A DNA stretch of 64,000 nt. Source: Candidatus Neomarinimicrobiota bacterium. GTDB lineage: Bacteria; Fidelibacterota; Fidelibacteria; Fidelibacterales; Fidelibacteraceae. Numbering within the stretch: position 1 is the stretch's first letter; each line of letters opens with the position of its first letter. A program made the translations under genes and the position numbers. The notes beneath the pieces are model-generated. The model was not told the DNA's origin. It worked only from the letters and a program-made list of their open reading frames with translations, and made no database searches. The DNA is taken from contig JAGGVO010000041.1 of assembly GCA_021157965.1 (NCBI GenBank), positions 62,001-126,000 of the forward strand. The letters are read 5' to 3'. This document shows, piece after piece, positions 18,656 to 30,351 of the stretch.

Positions 18656-20332
18656 CTATTTCATCAAATTTTCTGAAGATTTGTTATCCGGAATAAACAC
18701 AAAACGGCTGTAATGAAAAGCTCCGTCATCTTTTCGGGTGACGGCGATGGGAATTTTTATACTTTTAGGAAAACAATGGTAGGCTCCGGTTAATACATGA
18801 AAACGGCCCAGGGGGTGTCCCCGGATTTCATCAATGTGCACGGATAGCTCCCCCTGATCGTATTGTGTAAACAGTGTTTCCCCGATCCCGGCAAAGACAT
18901 CGTCCATCCGTTCAACAACATTCGGTGTTTGCCGGTCATCCCACCACGCCGAGTAGGGATTCATCATCATCATCATCAGGTGTTTCAGAAATAATTCTGG
19001 ATGCTCGCCGGGCCAGAGGGCAAGGTCGGGATAGATAACCTGCAAGTCGTCCCGGTAAACCTTATCCAGCAAAGTGGAGATAAAAGCCCCCCACAAGGCG
19101 GGATCTTCTGTTTGACTCAACCGTTTTAAAGCTTCGTGATCCGGGTACCGCCGGCGCATCTCGGCAGCCAGCTCTTTTTCGGAGGAACCCATAATCATGG
19201 CCGGAACAGAATCATGACCCGTAGCTCCGGCAGACACCGCATAAGAAAAATCCTTCAAAAGACGGACATTCAGGCTGTCCCGTTCCATCAAGTGTGCAAA
19301 TACCTTCCCGCTGATATCAAAGAGGCGGGCAGGAAATTGAATGGCGAATTCAGCCATTTCGACTCGGATGGTCATCTCCGGGCCGGCCGTTTCCTCCCCG
19401 GGTGCCGAAGCCGGCTCAACGGGGATAAAATCACATCGTGCCGGGCTGGCAAACCCCTTATTTCCATAAAAAAACAGGGGTAATCCGGTATGCAGAATAA
19501 TCTGCGACCGGGAAGAATCCACACAGACCGTCATTTCGGTCCAGTCCTCATTTTCCCCTCCCGAATAACCAAAAAGGGGAATTCCTTCCATGCCCTGCTC
19601 CGGAAAAACCGTCATCAGGCCCACTTTTCGTCGAACATCCCTGTCCAGTTTGCAGAACGCCATGAAATCCCGGATATGGCCGGGTTCAAAGTCTGGTATG
19701 GTCACGTCTAAAATTGCTTCAAACTGTTTTTTTACCTGACGGCCGTAATAGATTTCGGTATAGCGGATAAAGAAAGGCAGTGACCAGTTTTCAAATTGTG
19801 ACCAGCGCAGAAGGTGCCATACGGCCAGGACATCTTCCGGGGTCCAGGGTGTGGTGTCCACGTGATACCAGCGGCACCCCGACGGTGGTGGAAGATTTGA
19901 AAACCGTTGATTGATTCCCCTGACAAAGTGTTCAAGGTTTTCCCGTGTTTCATCGGGGAGATTCGACAGGGTTTTCGTGGCAAGATCTTCAAATTGCCAG
20001 GCACTCAGGTAGGCATCGTCTTCTTTGTATTCACCTCCAAAATAACGGGAGAGTTGGCCCCCGGCACAAAGCCGGAGATACATCATCCGATCGCCGACGG
20101 CCCATGCCTGAGCAAAACCAAGGGCCTGAAAAAAATCCTCTTCTCTGGAGAGGTTGACATGAATTTTTCCCTCCGCTTCTTCCCTGCGGATGATAAACGC
20201 ATGATCGCCTTTCATACGTATTTCCGGATTGACGGCCGTTTCACCCTGGCGCAACCAGGACCTAAACAAAAAGAAAACCGTCCCTGCCAAAACCAGGAAA
20301 AGACACGTCAAATACAAGGCTTTGCGCATCAT
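18656..20332 (-). CDS. Divergent, short penicillin-acylase (S45) family protein
   Basis: A 558-aa exported or membrane-anchored protein (N-terminal hydrophobic segment, residues 4-24). The first ~200 residues resemble the alpha chain of S45 N-terminal-nucleophile acylases: DFFQALGFAQAWAVGDRMMYLRL, GGQLSRYFGG, WQFEDLATKTLSNLP and HFVRGINQRF. The usual beta-chain start with Ser nucleophile (SNNW-type) is not seen; the matching stretch reads SGGENEDWTEMTV. The protein is also some 200 residues shorter than active acylases. I infer a non-catalytic or functionally changed homologue. It overlaps the DUF3108-like gene by 4 nt. Confidence 0.6.
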   Translation of the reverse strand: MMRKALYLTCLFLVLAGTVFFLFRSWLRQGETAVNPEIRMKGDHAFIIRREEAEGKIHVNLSREEDFFQALGFAQAWAVGDRMMYLRLCAGGQLSRYFGGEYKEDDAYLSAWQFEDLATKTLSNLPDETRENLEHFVRGINQRFSNLPPPSGCRWYHVDTTPWTPEDVLAVWHLLRWSQFENWSLPFFIRYTEIYYGRQVKKQFEAILDVTIPDFEPGHIRDFMAFCKLDRDVRRKVGLMTVFPEQGMEGIPLFGYSGGENEDWTEMTVCVDSSRSQIILHTGLPLFFYGNKGFASPARCDFIPVEPASAPGEETAGPEMTIRVEMAEFAIQFPARLFDISGKVFAHLMERDSLNVRLLKDFSYAVSAGATGHDSVPAMIMGSSEKELAAEMRRRYPDHEALKRLSQTEDPALWGAFISTLLDKVYRDDLQVIYPDLALWPGEHPELFLKHLMMMMMNPYSAWWDDRQTPNVVERMDDVFAGIGETLFTQYDQGELSVHIDEIRGHPLGRFHVLTGAYHCFPKSIKIPIAVTRKDDGAFHYSRFVFIPDNKSSENLMK

Positions 20333-21021
20333 GAATCCCCTAACAAACGGGCCGTGAGCGTATGGGGTGAAAGAGTGAACCTGGCAAAAACGATACGGCC
20401 TGATGATTTATCAATACTAATAAAACTTTTGGCTTCCGGATCCGCCAGGCGGGAAGTGAATAAATCTGTCTCCGCCAAAACGGGAGATCCCCCTTCCGGA
20501 AATAAAAGAATTTCCCATTCAAGAATATCCCGGCTTTTCTCCCGGGGGACCATCAGCGCTTCATAGTACTCCCCCTCAATGTCCACGGGAACGCGGAATT
20601 CCCGGGGTATAGATATCCGTGTCAGAGCCAGAATCAGTGATAACATCGTATGACAATTTTTTTCCGGAATTCTTTCCTCGCCCGTAGAATAAATAATTTT
20701 TTCGGGGTTGTAAAGGGTGCTGAAAGATTGCTGAAGGTTTTTCTGGGAAATCTCCTTTTCATAGAAGACAATCCGGCTCATGGAAGTATCCATTGTCACA
20801 CGATAGCGATTGTTGACCCTGTAAATGGTGGAAAAAAATCGGTTGGTCCGGGCAGTGTACTCATAGGTAATGCGTGTTGGATCTTCATCCGGAATCGGCT
20901 GAATATGAACATGCACCACCGGGATTCCAAGAAAACTCACCTCGTAATCCTGTCCCCACAGGTTGCATGGAATCAATACAAAGAAAAAGGCGGGAATCAG
21001 AAAATATTGTTTTATCATCAT
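20329..21021 (-). CDS. Exported DUF3108-like protein
   Basis: A 230-aa protein with a signal peptide ending in NLWG followed directly by Gln (QDYEVSF). The body is beta-rich (FLGIPVVHVHIQP, YEYTARTNRFFSTIYRVNNRY, SRIVFYEKEI), as in DUF3108 periplasmic proteins of unknown function. No catalytic motif is visible. It is coupled by 4-nt overlap to the acylase-like gene, which suggests a shared envelope role. Confidence 0.65.
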   Translation of the reverse strand: MMIKQYFLIPAFFFVLIPCNLWGQDYEVSFLGIPVVHVHIQPIPDEDPTRITYEYTARTNRFFSTIYRVNNRYRVTMDTSMSRIVFYEKEISQKNLQQSFSTLYNPEKIIYSTGEERIPEKNCHTMLSLILALTRISIPREFRVPVDIEGEYYEALMVPREKSRDILEWEILLFPEGGSPVLAETDLFTSRLADPEAKSFISIDKSSGRIVFARFTLSPHTLTARLLGDS

Positions 21022-21064
21022 AGAACAAATATACGCAAGAGAAACGAAAATCGTCGGACCGTTT

Positions 21065-21910
21065 TTATTCTTTTTCGATCTCCGGGGGCGGCGGGGGGGC
21101 GAGAGGGCGGAAATAGGGCCTCAGCAGTCTTATCCCCAGCCACAGCATCAATCCGGCAATCAGAACCCACATATTCCTGACGCGTCCTTCGGCGACATAC
21201 CAGAGTGGCTCGTGTTCAAGATTCAGAAGAATCATGGAAAAGAAATTATAGGCTCCATGACAAAAAACGGCCGGCCAAACAGACCGGAGTCCGGACGAAA
21301 GGGTTCCAAGAATAATGCCCAGGATAAAAATTTGAACAAGATACCATGGTAAAGCATGAACCAGGGCAAAAAAGACAGATGACATGACAATGGCTGTCCT
21401 GGGACTTCGGAAAGCTTTTTCCATGGACTGGAGAAGCATCCCCCTAAAAATCGCTTCTTCCGCAAAAGCTGCCACGCCGGATACGGCAATAATCATTAAA
21501 AGGGCCTCGCCTTTTCCGGACCACTTCATCCCTTCCAGGAGGGTAAAATATTCAGGTGGTATATCCAGCCACCGCATAAGCAGCCGGTCCACTGAATCTG
21601 CCAGGATAAGCAGGCCCGCCACAAAAAGAATCACTCCCGGCCAGGTGCGTCTGTCGGGTGGTGAGAGTTTAAAAAGCCGGGCAAGGGATATCTCCGGTTT
21701 TTTCAACCGCACATACCAGGCCACCGGCACGAGAAAAATCAGTTCCAGAATCATCATGCCGAAAACCGTCTTGTAGTAGGTGTCGGGAAAAAATGAGGCT
21801 GTCAGCAGGGGAGAGAAAATCATAGAAAGCCCCCAGCCGGCCAGCAAAAGGGCCAGTGATGTTCTTAAAGGGAGTCCCTTGTCGTGTGTGTTAAAATCCT
21901 GCCTTGTCAT
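21065..21910 (-). CDS. CPBP-family intramembrane metalloprotease
   Basis: A 281-aa polytopic protein with the three CPBP/Rce1-like motifs: EEAIFRGMLLQ, FFALVHAL and HGAYNFF. These supply Glu/His ligands for an intramembrane zinc-dependent peptidase. About eight membrane segments are predicted by eye, and the tail is proline- and acid-rich. The substrate is unknown; bacterial members act in peptide maturation, immunity or stress. It stands alone between the DUF3108-like gene (43 nt) and the eIF2B-like gene (9 nt). Confidence 0.88.
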   Translation of the reverse strand: MTRQDFNTHDKGLPLRTSLALLLAGWGLSMIFSPLLTASFFPDTYYKTVFGMMILELIFLVPVAWYVRLKKPEISLARLFKLSPPDRRTWPGVILFVAGLLILADSVDRLLMRWLDIPPEYFTLLEGMKWSGKGEALLMIIAVSGVAAFAEEAIFRGMLLQSMEKAFRSPRTAIVMSSVFFALVHALPWYLVQIFILGIILGTLSSGLRSVWPAVFCHGAYNFFSMILLNLEHEPLWYVAEGRVRNMWVLIAGLMLWLGIRLLRPYFRPLAPPPPPEIEKE

Positions 21911-21919
21911 ATTACACGA

Positions 21920-22753
21920 TTAAAAGTGATGTAAGGAACCATTAATGATGATTCCCCCGGGTTTTGCAAAAGCAACCGATTCAAAATAGGGATTAAATAC
22001 TGTAATATTGGGGATGCTTTCTGCCAAAATCAGCGAGGCGGGGTGATTATCCTTGCTCCAGTCTCCGGGAGGCCCGGGCATCTCTTTGCTGGAATCGGTA
22101 AGCACATACAGGGGAATCTTCTTTTCCCGGCACAGGCGGGATACAAGTCCTGTCCCGATTTTATTCACAAAGCCGTTTTTCCAGTACCAATCCGTGCCCA
22201 CCATGGCCAGATCACACCTTTCAATCGCCTTTTCCATGGCGGAATCGGTATACAGCATCACCTCGATTTCATAACGGGCCAGAAACTTCGCCAGATTCAC
22301 AGCCTCATTTACAGGACGGCATTCCGTGGTATGAACCGTAAAGATGATGCCATTCTGCATCGCTCGCACCAGCGATTTACGAACAATAGAGCTGTGGCTG
22401 AAAGAAAACACGCGGGCTCCGTCTTCAATCAGGGATGAGGCGGTTTCCACGGTTTTGTCGATTTTATCATTCAGGGCTTCCCGGAATATCTCAATAATTT
22501 CGGGGACGGTTTGATCACCCTTCTGAAACGTGTCCATGATATACTTATACAGATTAGGGAAAATGGCCATCAGGGGATGGGCCTCGGTGACTTTTTTATA
22601 AAAGAACTGGATTTTTTTGATTTGTTCGTCCCGGGAAAAGTTGCTGTTTTCCGTAAAAAACCGGGTCAGAATATTTAAAAATTTCAGCAAAAGTGTTGTA
22701 GCTCCAGCTTCCTGTTCGAGCAGGAGGGTTTCAAATTCAGGATAATACTTCAT
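21920..22753 (-). CDS. eIF2B-alpha/IF-2B family sugar-phosphate isomerase-like protein
   Basis: A 277-aa protein of the eIF-2B alpha/beta/delta family: FSFSHSSIVRKSLVRAM, FTVHTTECRPVNEAVNLAKFL, AMVGTDWYWKNGFVNKIGTG, VLTDSSK. Bacterial and archaeal members isomerise methylthioribose-1-phosphate or ribose-1,5-bisphosphate, and others are uncharacterised. The Cys and Asp of MtnA are not clearly conserved (TTECRP does keep a Cys). I chose the ATG at 22753 (MKYYPEF), preceded by GAGGAG. It overlaps the DUF2225 gene by 17 nt, and a longer frame upstream lies inside that gene. Confidence 0.8.
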   Translation of the reverse strand: MKYYPEFETLLLEQEAGATTLLLKFLNILTRFFTENSNFSRDEQIKKIQFFYKKVTEAHPLMAIFPNLYKYIMDTFQKGDQTVPEIIEIFREALNDKIDKTVETASSLIEDGARVFSFSHSSIVRKSLVRAMQNGIIFTVHTTECRPVNEAVNLAKFLARYEIEVMLYTDSAMEKAIERCDLAMVGTDWYWKNGFVNKIGTGLVSRLCREKKIPLYVLTDSSKEMPGPPGDWSKDNHPASLILAESIPNITVFNPYFESVAFAKPGGIIINGSLHHF

Positions 22754-23441
22754 CGGGGCTCTCCTCACGGGGAAGTTGAACAATCCCCGATTTTTTTTCA
22801 TTGATGAGCTGCCACTGGAAATCAAAAAGCCTGCGCATCATTTTTATGGATGTATCCAGATTGTACAAATTTTTTCTCGCTTTGTCGAAATTTTTATTTC
22901 GCCGGTGCATATCCGCCATAAGATAGTGGGACATGGAAACGTCTTTGGCATTCATATTCGTTTCCAGCAAAGACCGTTCAAAGTATTCAATGGCCTTCCC
23001 CCTGTTTTCAGCTGCCCGGGTATCGTTTCCTTCATCATCATAGAGCCAGGCGATGCGCATATAACAGTCGCCGATAAGATGGGAGCGGGCGCCATCCACA
23101 GTCAAAATGCCGAGGTAGGCCCGGAACAGCTCCAGTGTTGTCGGATTGTTGTCGGAAAATTGTTCCAGGTAAGCCGGGCTTTCAACATAAACAGAAACCT
23201 CCTGAAGGTTTTGGGGCGGCAAGGCAAAATCGTGACTCACATAATAACACACCGGACACTGTATCAACCAGTCATCCAGCAGGTCATCCTGGAGAGTGTG
23301 TATTCTGAAATCTGTATCAATGGCTTCTATTTCAAAGAGCATGTCTTTGGGATTATTGGGGATATTGGTTCCACAAACCGGACAGGCAACGGCTCGCTGC
23401 CCGTTATCGATATCCTCGGGAACATAATTGTCATGATTCAT
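22737..23441 (-). CDS. DUF2225 family zinc-binding/TPR-like protein
   Basis: A 234-aa cytoplasmic protein. The N-terminal third has two CPVC pairs (VACPVCGTNI and IQCPVCYYV), probably a zinc site. The rest is helical and TPR-like (YFERSLLETNMNAKDVSMSHYLMADMHRR). Matches the DUF2225 pattern; function unknown. The ATG at 23441 (MNHDNY) has GGAG 10 nt upstream and overlaps the NUDIX gene stop by 11 nt. Confidence 0.75.
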   Translation of the reverse strand: MNHDNYVPEDIDNGQRAVACPVCGTNIPNNPKDMLFEIEAIDTDFRIHTLQDDLLDDWLIQCPVCYYVSHDFALPPQNLQEVSVYVESPAYLEQFSDNNPTTLELFRAYLGILTVDGARSHLIGDCYMRIAWLYDDEGNDTRAAENRGKAIEYFERSLLETNMNAKDVSMSHYLMADMHRRNKNFDKARKNLYNLDTSIKMMRRLFDFQWQLINEKKSGIVQLPREESPDEVLS

Positions 23442-23901
23442 TGAGTTTGATCTCCAACCATTTTCTTGCTTCAAATCCTTCCTGCATCATACGGGCAATG
23501 GCCCTGAGAGCCATTTGGTGATTTCCCCAGGCCACTTTTTCCATGGCATCTTCCAGGGAAAGCCATTCATAGCTTTCATGTTCATTGCCTATTTCGACCC
23601 TTTCCGTTTCTACCTCGGCGGCAAAAACGGGGACCAGGTTCATGCGGTCTTCCGTTGCTTCATAAAAGGAGCTGGTAACGTCGGCAACCCAAAAGCGAAC
23701 CGGTTTCAGCCCCGTCTCTTCGTACATTTCCCGCAGCGCTGTTTCCCAGGCCCTTTCCCCGGGGAGGATTTTACCATGGACACAGTGGTGGATGCCGGCA
23801 TAAATACGTTCCGGCGCCCGTTTCATGATCAAAAAACGGAGTCCGCCGGAAGTCCGCCGGAAAATCCAGCAATCAATCACCCGTGTGATAATACGTGTCA
23901 T
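23431..23901 (-). CDS. NUDIX hydrolase (dNTP pyrophosphohydrolase-like)
   Basis: A 156-aa NUDIX protein. The box GKILPGERAWETALREMYEETGL (about residues 44-66) has all metal-binding residues. The N-terminus (IDCWIFRRTSGGLRFLIMKR) and the acidic C-terminal half resemble NudB/MutT-like dNTP pyrophosphatases. It may sanitise nucleotides, fitting its position beside ssb. Gap to ssb 11 nt. Confidence 0.85.
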   Translation of the reverse strand: MTRIITRVIDCWIFRRTSGGLRFLIMKRAPERIYAGIHHCVHGKILPGERAWETALREMYEETGLKPVRFWVADVTSSFYEATEDRMNLVPVFAAEVETERVEIGNEHESYEWLSLEDAMEKVAWGNHQMALRAIARMMQEGFEARKWLEIKLNES

Positions 23902-23912
23902 GATATCCTGAA

Positions 23913-24383
23913 TCAGAAGGGAAGGTCGTCTTCTTGGGGCAGATTTTCCGAAGTCCCGGAACCGGAAGCCGTATTCTTGTTTTCATCATAGTGAATCGAT
24001 ACGTCCGAAGCAGTTGCACTGTCATAGTCATTCGAGCCGGATCCCTTCCTGTCCAGAAGAATAAGGATATCAACAAGAATTTCAGTTGTATACTTGTCGT
24101 TCCCTTCCTTATCCTGCCATTTGCGGGTCCTGAGCCTGCCCTCAATATAGACTTTGCGTCCTTTGGTCACATACTGGTTGATATAATCCGCCGTTTTTCC
24201 GAATGCAACACAGCGATGCCATTCGGTAATTTCCTTGATTTCACCGCTGGATCCATCCCGGTAAGATTCCGTTGTCGCCACTGAAAAGTTTGAAATAGCC
24301 CGTCCGTCTGGCAGTGCTCTCCGCTCCGGATCCCGTCCGAGATTACCAATAATGATCACTTTGTTCATGGAATTCTTATGCAT
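23913..24383 (-). CDS. ssb: Single-stranded DNA-binding protein (primary)
   Basis: A 156-aa SSB with an OB-fold (NKVIIIGNLGRDPERRALPDG, ITEWHRCVAFGKTADYI, VYIEGRLRTRKWQDKEGN). A Ser/Thr/Asn-rich linker follows, ending in the partner-binding tip EDDLPF. That tail marks the replicative SSB that recruits repair and replication proteins. The first ATG (MHKNSMNK) is supported by GGGAGG six nt upstream. Compare the second ssb at 47649, which lacks the acidic tip. Confidence 0.95.
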   Translation of the reverse strand: MHKNSMNKVIIIGNLGRDPERRALPDGRAISNFSVATTESYRDGSSGEIKEITEWHRCVAFGKTADYINQYVTKGRKVYIEGRLRTRKWQDKEGNDKYTTEILVDILILLDRKGSGSNDYDSATASDVSIHYDENKNTASGSGTSENLPQEDDLPF

Positions 24384-24406
24384 CTGTTTCCTCCCGTTTT
24401 TAGGCG

Positions 24407-24883
24407 CTATTTTTTCAGCGTCTTTAACTCCTTTTCAATCAACGCTTCTACCTGCGCGCGGTCGCGGTAAAGCAGTCCCAGAATTTTTTTCTTCTGATGG
24501 GATCCCAGAATGGCATTCCATACCAGTGGATCACACCGAATGGTATTAGGTTTATCTATATCGCCGGCGGCTACAATTGCTGATGGAATCTTTCGGCTAA
24601 CCGGGGGGCTAAAGACGAAACTCATGTCCGGAAAACGCGGACCCAGGTCGTCCCTGTTTTTTCCCACCAGGGGGTTGATCCCGCTGGCATTGATGTAATC
24701 TTTCACACAGACAATATCCTCCGGTAATGCAGGCACAAACGCTGTAAATATCAACATATCATAGGGCCGAAAAATATCGGGATTTCCTTCCCGGGAAAGA
24801 GTTATGACATCGGCAACCGTTCCGTTCGGAAAAAGGTTTTGGTCTGTCATGTCTGCAATGAGAATCTTTTTTATTTGTGTCAT
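24407..24883 (-). CDS. Small protein derived from purine nucleoside phosphorylase family
   Basis: A 158-aa protein with the PNP/MTAP-family signature VKDYINASGINPLVGKNR...LGPRFPDMS at about residues 61-87. The family normally has 240-290 aa, with phosphate-binding Ser/His upstream (GGSG, HGR) and the purine-binding EXXA(F)G / MEG(M)ES downstream. Neither is seen here: the N-terminus is short (IKKILIADMTDQNLFPNG) and the C-terminus (LVWNAILGSHQKKKILGLLYR) is new. Phosphorylase activity is unlikely in the usual form. The frame is intact and coupled to yggS by a 4-nt ATGA overlap, so it is probably expressed. Confidence 0.6.
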   Translation of the reverse strand: MTQIKKILIADMTDQNLFPNGTVADVITLSREGNPDIFRPYDMLIFTAFVPALPEDIVCVKDYINASGINPLVGKNRDDLGPRFPDMSFVFSPPVSRKIPSAIVAAGDIDKPNTIRCDPLVWNAILGSHQKKKILGLLYRDRAQVEALIEKELKTLKK

Positions 24884-25563
24884 AGGTTCTCCGGTCTCGG
24901 TCCGAAAAGGCCCTGTCCGATCCTCAGCATCGTAGCACCCTCCTCCAGGGCAATGCGGTAATCTCCGGACATGCCCATGGAATATTCCCTGAAAGAAAAG
25001 GTATCCGTTTCGAAGGGCCGGAGAGAATCTCCAATCTCCCGGAGGAGGCGGAAGGCTTTTCGGATTCTGTTTTCATCATCTGTTAACGGCCCCATGGTCA
25101 TGAGTCCGCGAATATGCAGGGCCGGGGTCTCTTTATACAAGATTCTGACAAAGTCCTGCACCTTGTCCGGCGGAAGGCCGCTTTTTGATTTTTCACTACT
25201 TGTATTCACCTGTATACAAATATTCACGTGGGATTTCTTCTCGTGAATTTTCCGGGCTGTTTTCAGCTGATCCAGGCTATGCAGCCAGTGAAAATGATCC
25301 ACAAACTTCTGAACTTTGTTAGATTGAAGCACACCGATAAAATGGCGGATCACGCCGGGAAAGGGTTCCTTTTCGAATTTTTCCAGGGCCTCCTGCATCC
25401 GGTTCTCTCCCAGATTACGGATGCCCAGGTCCACGGCCTGCTTCATAACGGAGACGGGAAAACGTTTGGTGACGGCAACCAGCGTTACCCTGTCGGGGTG
25501 GGGAGACAGTTGTTTGATATCCGCCTTGATACGTAAAAGATTTTCTTCGAGGGTTTTTGTCAT
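24880..25563 (-). CDS. yggS: YggS/PLPBP-family PLP homeostasis protein
   Basis: A 227-aa PLP-binding protein that buffers pyridoxal phosphate. [22 protein letters not shown] holds the PLP-lysine. [42 protein letters not shown] and the C-terminal [27 protein letters not shown] are all canonical. It is coupled to gyrA (ATGA overlap 25560-25563) and to the PNP-like gene. Confidence 0.94.
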   Translation of the reverse strand: MTKTLEENLLRIKADIKQLSPHPDRVTLVAVTKRFPVSVMKQAVDLGIRNLGENRMQEALEKFEKEPFPGVIRHFIGVLQSNKVQKFVDHFHWLHSLDQLKTARKIHEKKSHVNICIQVNTSSEKSKSGLPPDKVQDFVRILYKETPALHIRGLMTMGPLTDDENRIRKAFRLLREIGDSLRPFETDTFSFREYSMGMSGDYRIALEEGATMLRIGQGLFGPRPENL

Positions 25564-28007
25564 TCTTCGCCGTTTTCGCCTTCTTCATCTTCTTTCAGGT
25601 AGGCAACCGAGCTGATTTTATCATCCGGTTTCAGATTGATCAGTCTTATACCCTGTGTATTGCGGGAATATACACTGATATCCCGGACGTGCATCCGGAT
25701 AAGGAGCCCCTGAACCGTAATCAGCATCAGGTCGTCTGTGTCAACCACTTCTTTGAGGGCCACCATTTTCCCGATTTTGGGGAGTGTTTTCAGGGTAATC
25801 ACGCCTTTTCCGCCCCGGTTGGTCACCCGGTAATCCACAATTTCGGAGCGTTTTCCAAAACCCCGTTCACTGACAGCCAAAACGCTGGCTCCTTCCCGTT
25901 TGACCACAACCATATCCACCACCCGGTCTTCCTTATTGGCAAGGGTAATGCCCCGTACTCCGGAGGCATTTCTGCCCATATTGCGGATATGTTTTTCATT
26001 GAAGCGAATGGCTTTCCCTTCCAGGGTTCCCAGAATAATATCCTGCTCGCCGTTGGTAATATCCACACCGACCAAGTCATCATCTTCCCGGAACTTAACC
26101 GCCAAAATGCCCGTTCTTCTGGGGTGACTGAATGCAGACAGTACCGTTTTCTTAATAACCCCTTTCCGGGTTGCCATAATGACAAAACGGTCATCTGAAA
26201 ATTCACGGACATTGAGAAATGCCCGGACATTCTCCCCTTTTTCACACTCCAGAAGATTCACAATAGCCCGTCCGCGGGATGCCCTTCCGGCCTGAGGAAT
26301 CTGGTGGACCTTCAGCCAGTACACCTTCCCAAGGTTGGTAAAAAACATCATGTATTCATGAGTGGATGCAATAAAGAGATTTTCCACAAAATCTTCGTCC
26401 CGGGTTCCGGCACCCCGTTTGCCTACACCTCCGCGTTTCTGAGAGCGGTAGGCCGAGACGGGAGAACGCTTGATGAACCCGTTGTGGGTAATGGTAATCA
26501 CCATCTCTTCATCGGCAATCATATCTTCAATAGTAAAATCATCACTGTCGGCAATCATCTCCGTCCGCCGGGGGTCACCGTATCTGGATTTGATATACTC
26601 AAATTCTTCCTTGATGATTTCCATCCGCTTGGATTTATTTTCAAGGATGAATTTCAGTTTCTCAATCAACTTCAGTTTTTCCAGATATTCCTGAACAATT
26701 TTATCCCGCTCCAGTCCCGTCAATTTCTGAAGTCGCATATCCAAAATGGCCTGGGCCTGCTTTTCGCTGAAATTAAAACGGGCGATGAGATTTTTCCGGG
26801 CTTCCTGTACACCTTGTGCGGCACGGATAATTTTAATAACCTCATCAATGTTATCCAGTGCGATTTTCAGACCTTCCAGAATATGGGCCGCTTCTTCGGC
26901 TTTATTCAGATCAAACCGGGTTCGTTTTACAACGATATCATGACGGAATTCTATGAAATGAGTAAGTATCTGCTTCAGGTTCAAAACCTTGGGTACGCCG
27001 TTCACCAATGCCAGAAGAATTATGCCGAAGGTGGTCTGAAGCTGTGTGTGTTTGTACAAATTGTTCAGAACCACTTCCGGGATGGCATCCCGCTTCAGTT
27101 CAATCACGATGCGGATACCGTCCTTGTCCGATTCGTCTCGCAGGTCGCTGATGCCATCAATCACCTTATTCCGAACCAGGTCTGCAATTTTTTCCATCAC
27201 ATTGCTTTTGTTAACCTGGTATGGAATTTCAGTAATAACAATTTGTTCTTTTCCTCCCCGGATTTGTTCTGTAGAGGCCCGGGCCCGGATTTGCACTTTG
27301 CCCCGTCCGGTCAGATAAGCGGAGTTCAGTCCGGCTGAACCAAACACAAGACCTCCGGTTGGAAAATCCGGACCCTTGATATATTTCATCAGATCCTGAA
27401 TTTCCAGATCGGGATTGTCTACCAGCGCCGAGAGGGCATTACAGATTTCTCCCATGTTGTGGGGCGGTATATTGGTCGCCATGCCTACGGCAATACCCGA
27501 CGCCCCGTTTACCAGAAGGTTGGGGACCTGTGTCGGCAGAACAACCGGCTCTTGAAGGGTTTCATCAAAATTCGGGCGGAAATCCACCGTTTCTTTTTCT
27601 ATATCCACCAGCAGTTCGCCGGCAAGGCGGGTCATCCGCGCTTCGGTGTACCGCATTGCGGCTGCGTTATCACCATCCACCGACCCGAAATTTCCTTGTC
27701 CGTCCACCAGGGGATAGCGCATGGCAAAATTCTGGGAAAGCCGGACCATGGCGTCGTAAACGGAAGAATCGCCATGGGGGTGATATTTACCCATGACTTC
27801 ACCCACAATACGAGCAGATTTTTTATAGGAGCGGTTATGCTGAACGCCCAATTCATTCATTCCAAACAGAATCCTCCGGTGAACCGGCTTCAGGCCGTCC
27901 CGGACATCCGGCAGGGCCCTGGATACGATTACAGACATGGAATAATCGATATAGGACTCTTTAAGTTCATCCTCAATATTTACGGGTATAATGCGTTGAT
28001 TGGTCAA
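25560..28007 (-). CDS. gyrA: DNA gyrase subunit A
   Basis: GyrA breaks and rejoins DNA in gyrase. The 815-aa chain has the winged-helix tower with the catalytic Tyr in [10 protein letters not shown] (about residue 119) and the coiled coil [20 protein letters not shown]. The C-terminal beta-pinwheel contains a GyrA box, [10 protein letters not shown], supporting GyrA over ParC. The start is TTG with GGAG six nt upstream, giving [15 protein letters not shown]. It lies 25 nt downstream of gyrB, in the usual gyrB-gyrA order. Confidence 0.96.
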   Translation of the reverse strand: MTNQRIIPVNIEDELKESYIDYSMSVIVSRALPDVRDGLKPVHRRILFGMNELGVQHNRSYKKSARIVGEVMGKYHPHGDSSVYDAMVRLSQNFAMRYPLVDGQGNFGSVDGDNAAAMRYTEARMTRLAGELLVDIEKETVDFRPNFDETLQEPVVLPTQVPNLLVNGASGIAVGMATNIPPHNMGEICNALSALVDNPDLEIQDLMKYIKGPDFPTGGLVFGSAGLNSAYLTGRGKVQIRARASTEQIRGGKEQIVITEIPYQVNKSNVMEKIADLVRNKVIDGISDLRDESDKDGIRIVIELKRDAIPEVVLNNLYKHTQLQTTFGIILLALVNGVPKVLNLKQILTHFIEFRHDIVVKRTRFDLNKAEEAAHILEGLKIALDNIDEVIKIIRAAQGVQEARKNLIARFNFSEKQAQAILDMRLQKLTGLERDKIVQEYLEKLKLIEKLKFILENKSKRMEIIKEEFEYIKSRYGDPRRTEMIADSDDFTIEDMIADEEMVITITHNGFIKRSPVSAYRSQKRGGVGKRGAGTRDEDFVENLFIASTHEYMMFFTNLGKVYWLKVHQIPQAGRASRGRAIVNLLECEKGENVRAFLNVREFSDDRFVIMATRKGVIKKTVLSAFSHPRRTGILAVKFREDDDLVGVDITNGEQDIILGTLEGKAIRFNEKHIRNMGRNASGVRGITLANKEDRVVDMVVVKREGASVLAVSERGFGKRSEIVDYRVTNRGGKGVITLKTLPKIGKMVALKEVVDTDDLMLITVQGLLIRMHVRDISVYSRNTQGIRLINLKPDDKISSVAYLKEDEEGENGEE

Positions 28008-28032
28008 TGTTTCTCCTATCCTTTTTTCACTG

Positions 28033-30006
<1,974 letters not shown>

Positions 30007-30282
30007 TTATATGAACCTGATTTTTTTTACAATCGTTTCACCCATGAGGGTCCTATATTTTTCCACAAGCTCTTCGGACATCATCATAAGCTCATTGCGC
30101 CACACATGGTCCCGGACCCGGACATAGAGAATTCCATAAACAATCTTTTCGGGCTCCGTGACGTCCGCAATTTTCTCTCCGACAACATCCCGCCATTTGC
30201 GAAAGGCTTTATATTCGATCAACGCCCGTGGGCCGGTCAGTCTCGTCAAAAGAGCATTCAATGGACCTTCAATACTTTTCAT
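30007..30282 (-). CDS. DUF721/DciA-like protein
   Basis: A 91-aa protein of the DUF721 family: FRKWRDVVGEKIADVTEPEKIVYGILYVRVRDHVWRNEL. In many bacteria DciA loads the replicative helicase where DnaC/DnaI is absent. Its place between recF and gyrB is the standard one, so a helicase-loader role is the likely function, by inference from family and position. Confidence 0.8.
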   Translation of the reverse strand: MKSIEGPLNALLTRLTGPRALIEYKAFRKWRDVVGEKIADVTEPEKIVYGILYVRVRDHVWRNELMMMSEELVEKYRTLMGETIVKKIRFI

Positions 30283-30351
30283 CGTTTAAATTTATAAAAT
30301 TAACCCTTAAATATGAAGGAGTAATTGTTCAAAATTAACTGTCTGAGGGGC

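Noticed and set aside
26304-27338. A 344-codon plus-strand frame within gyrA
   Set aside because: Mirror of a highly conserved gyrA region; the translation shows no recognisable family.
25560-28007. ParC instead of GyrA
   Set aside because: The C-terminal part carries the [10 protein letters not shown] GyrA box, and the gene follows gyrB in the normal origin block.
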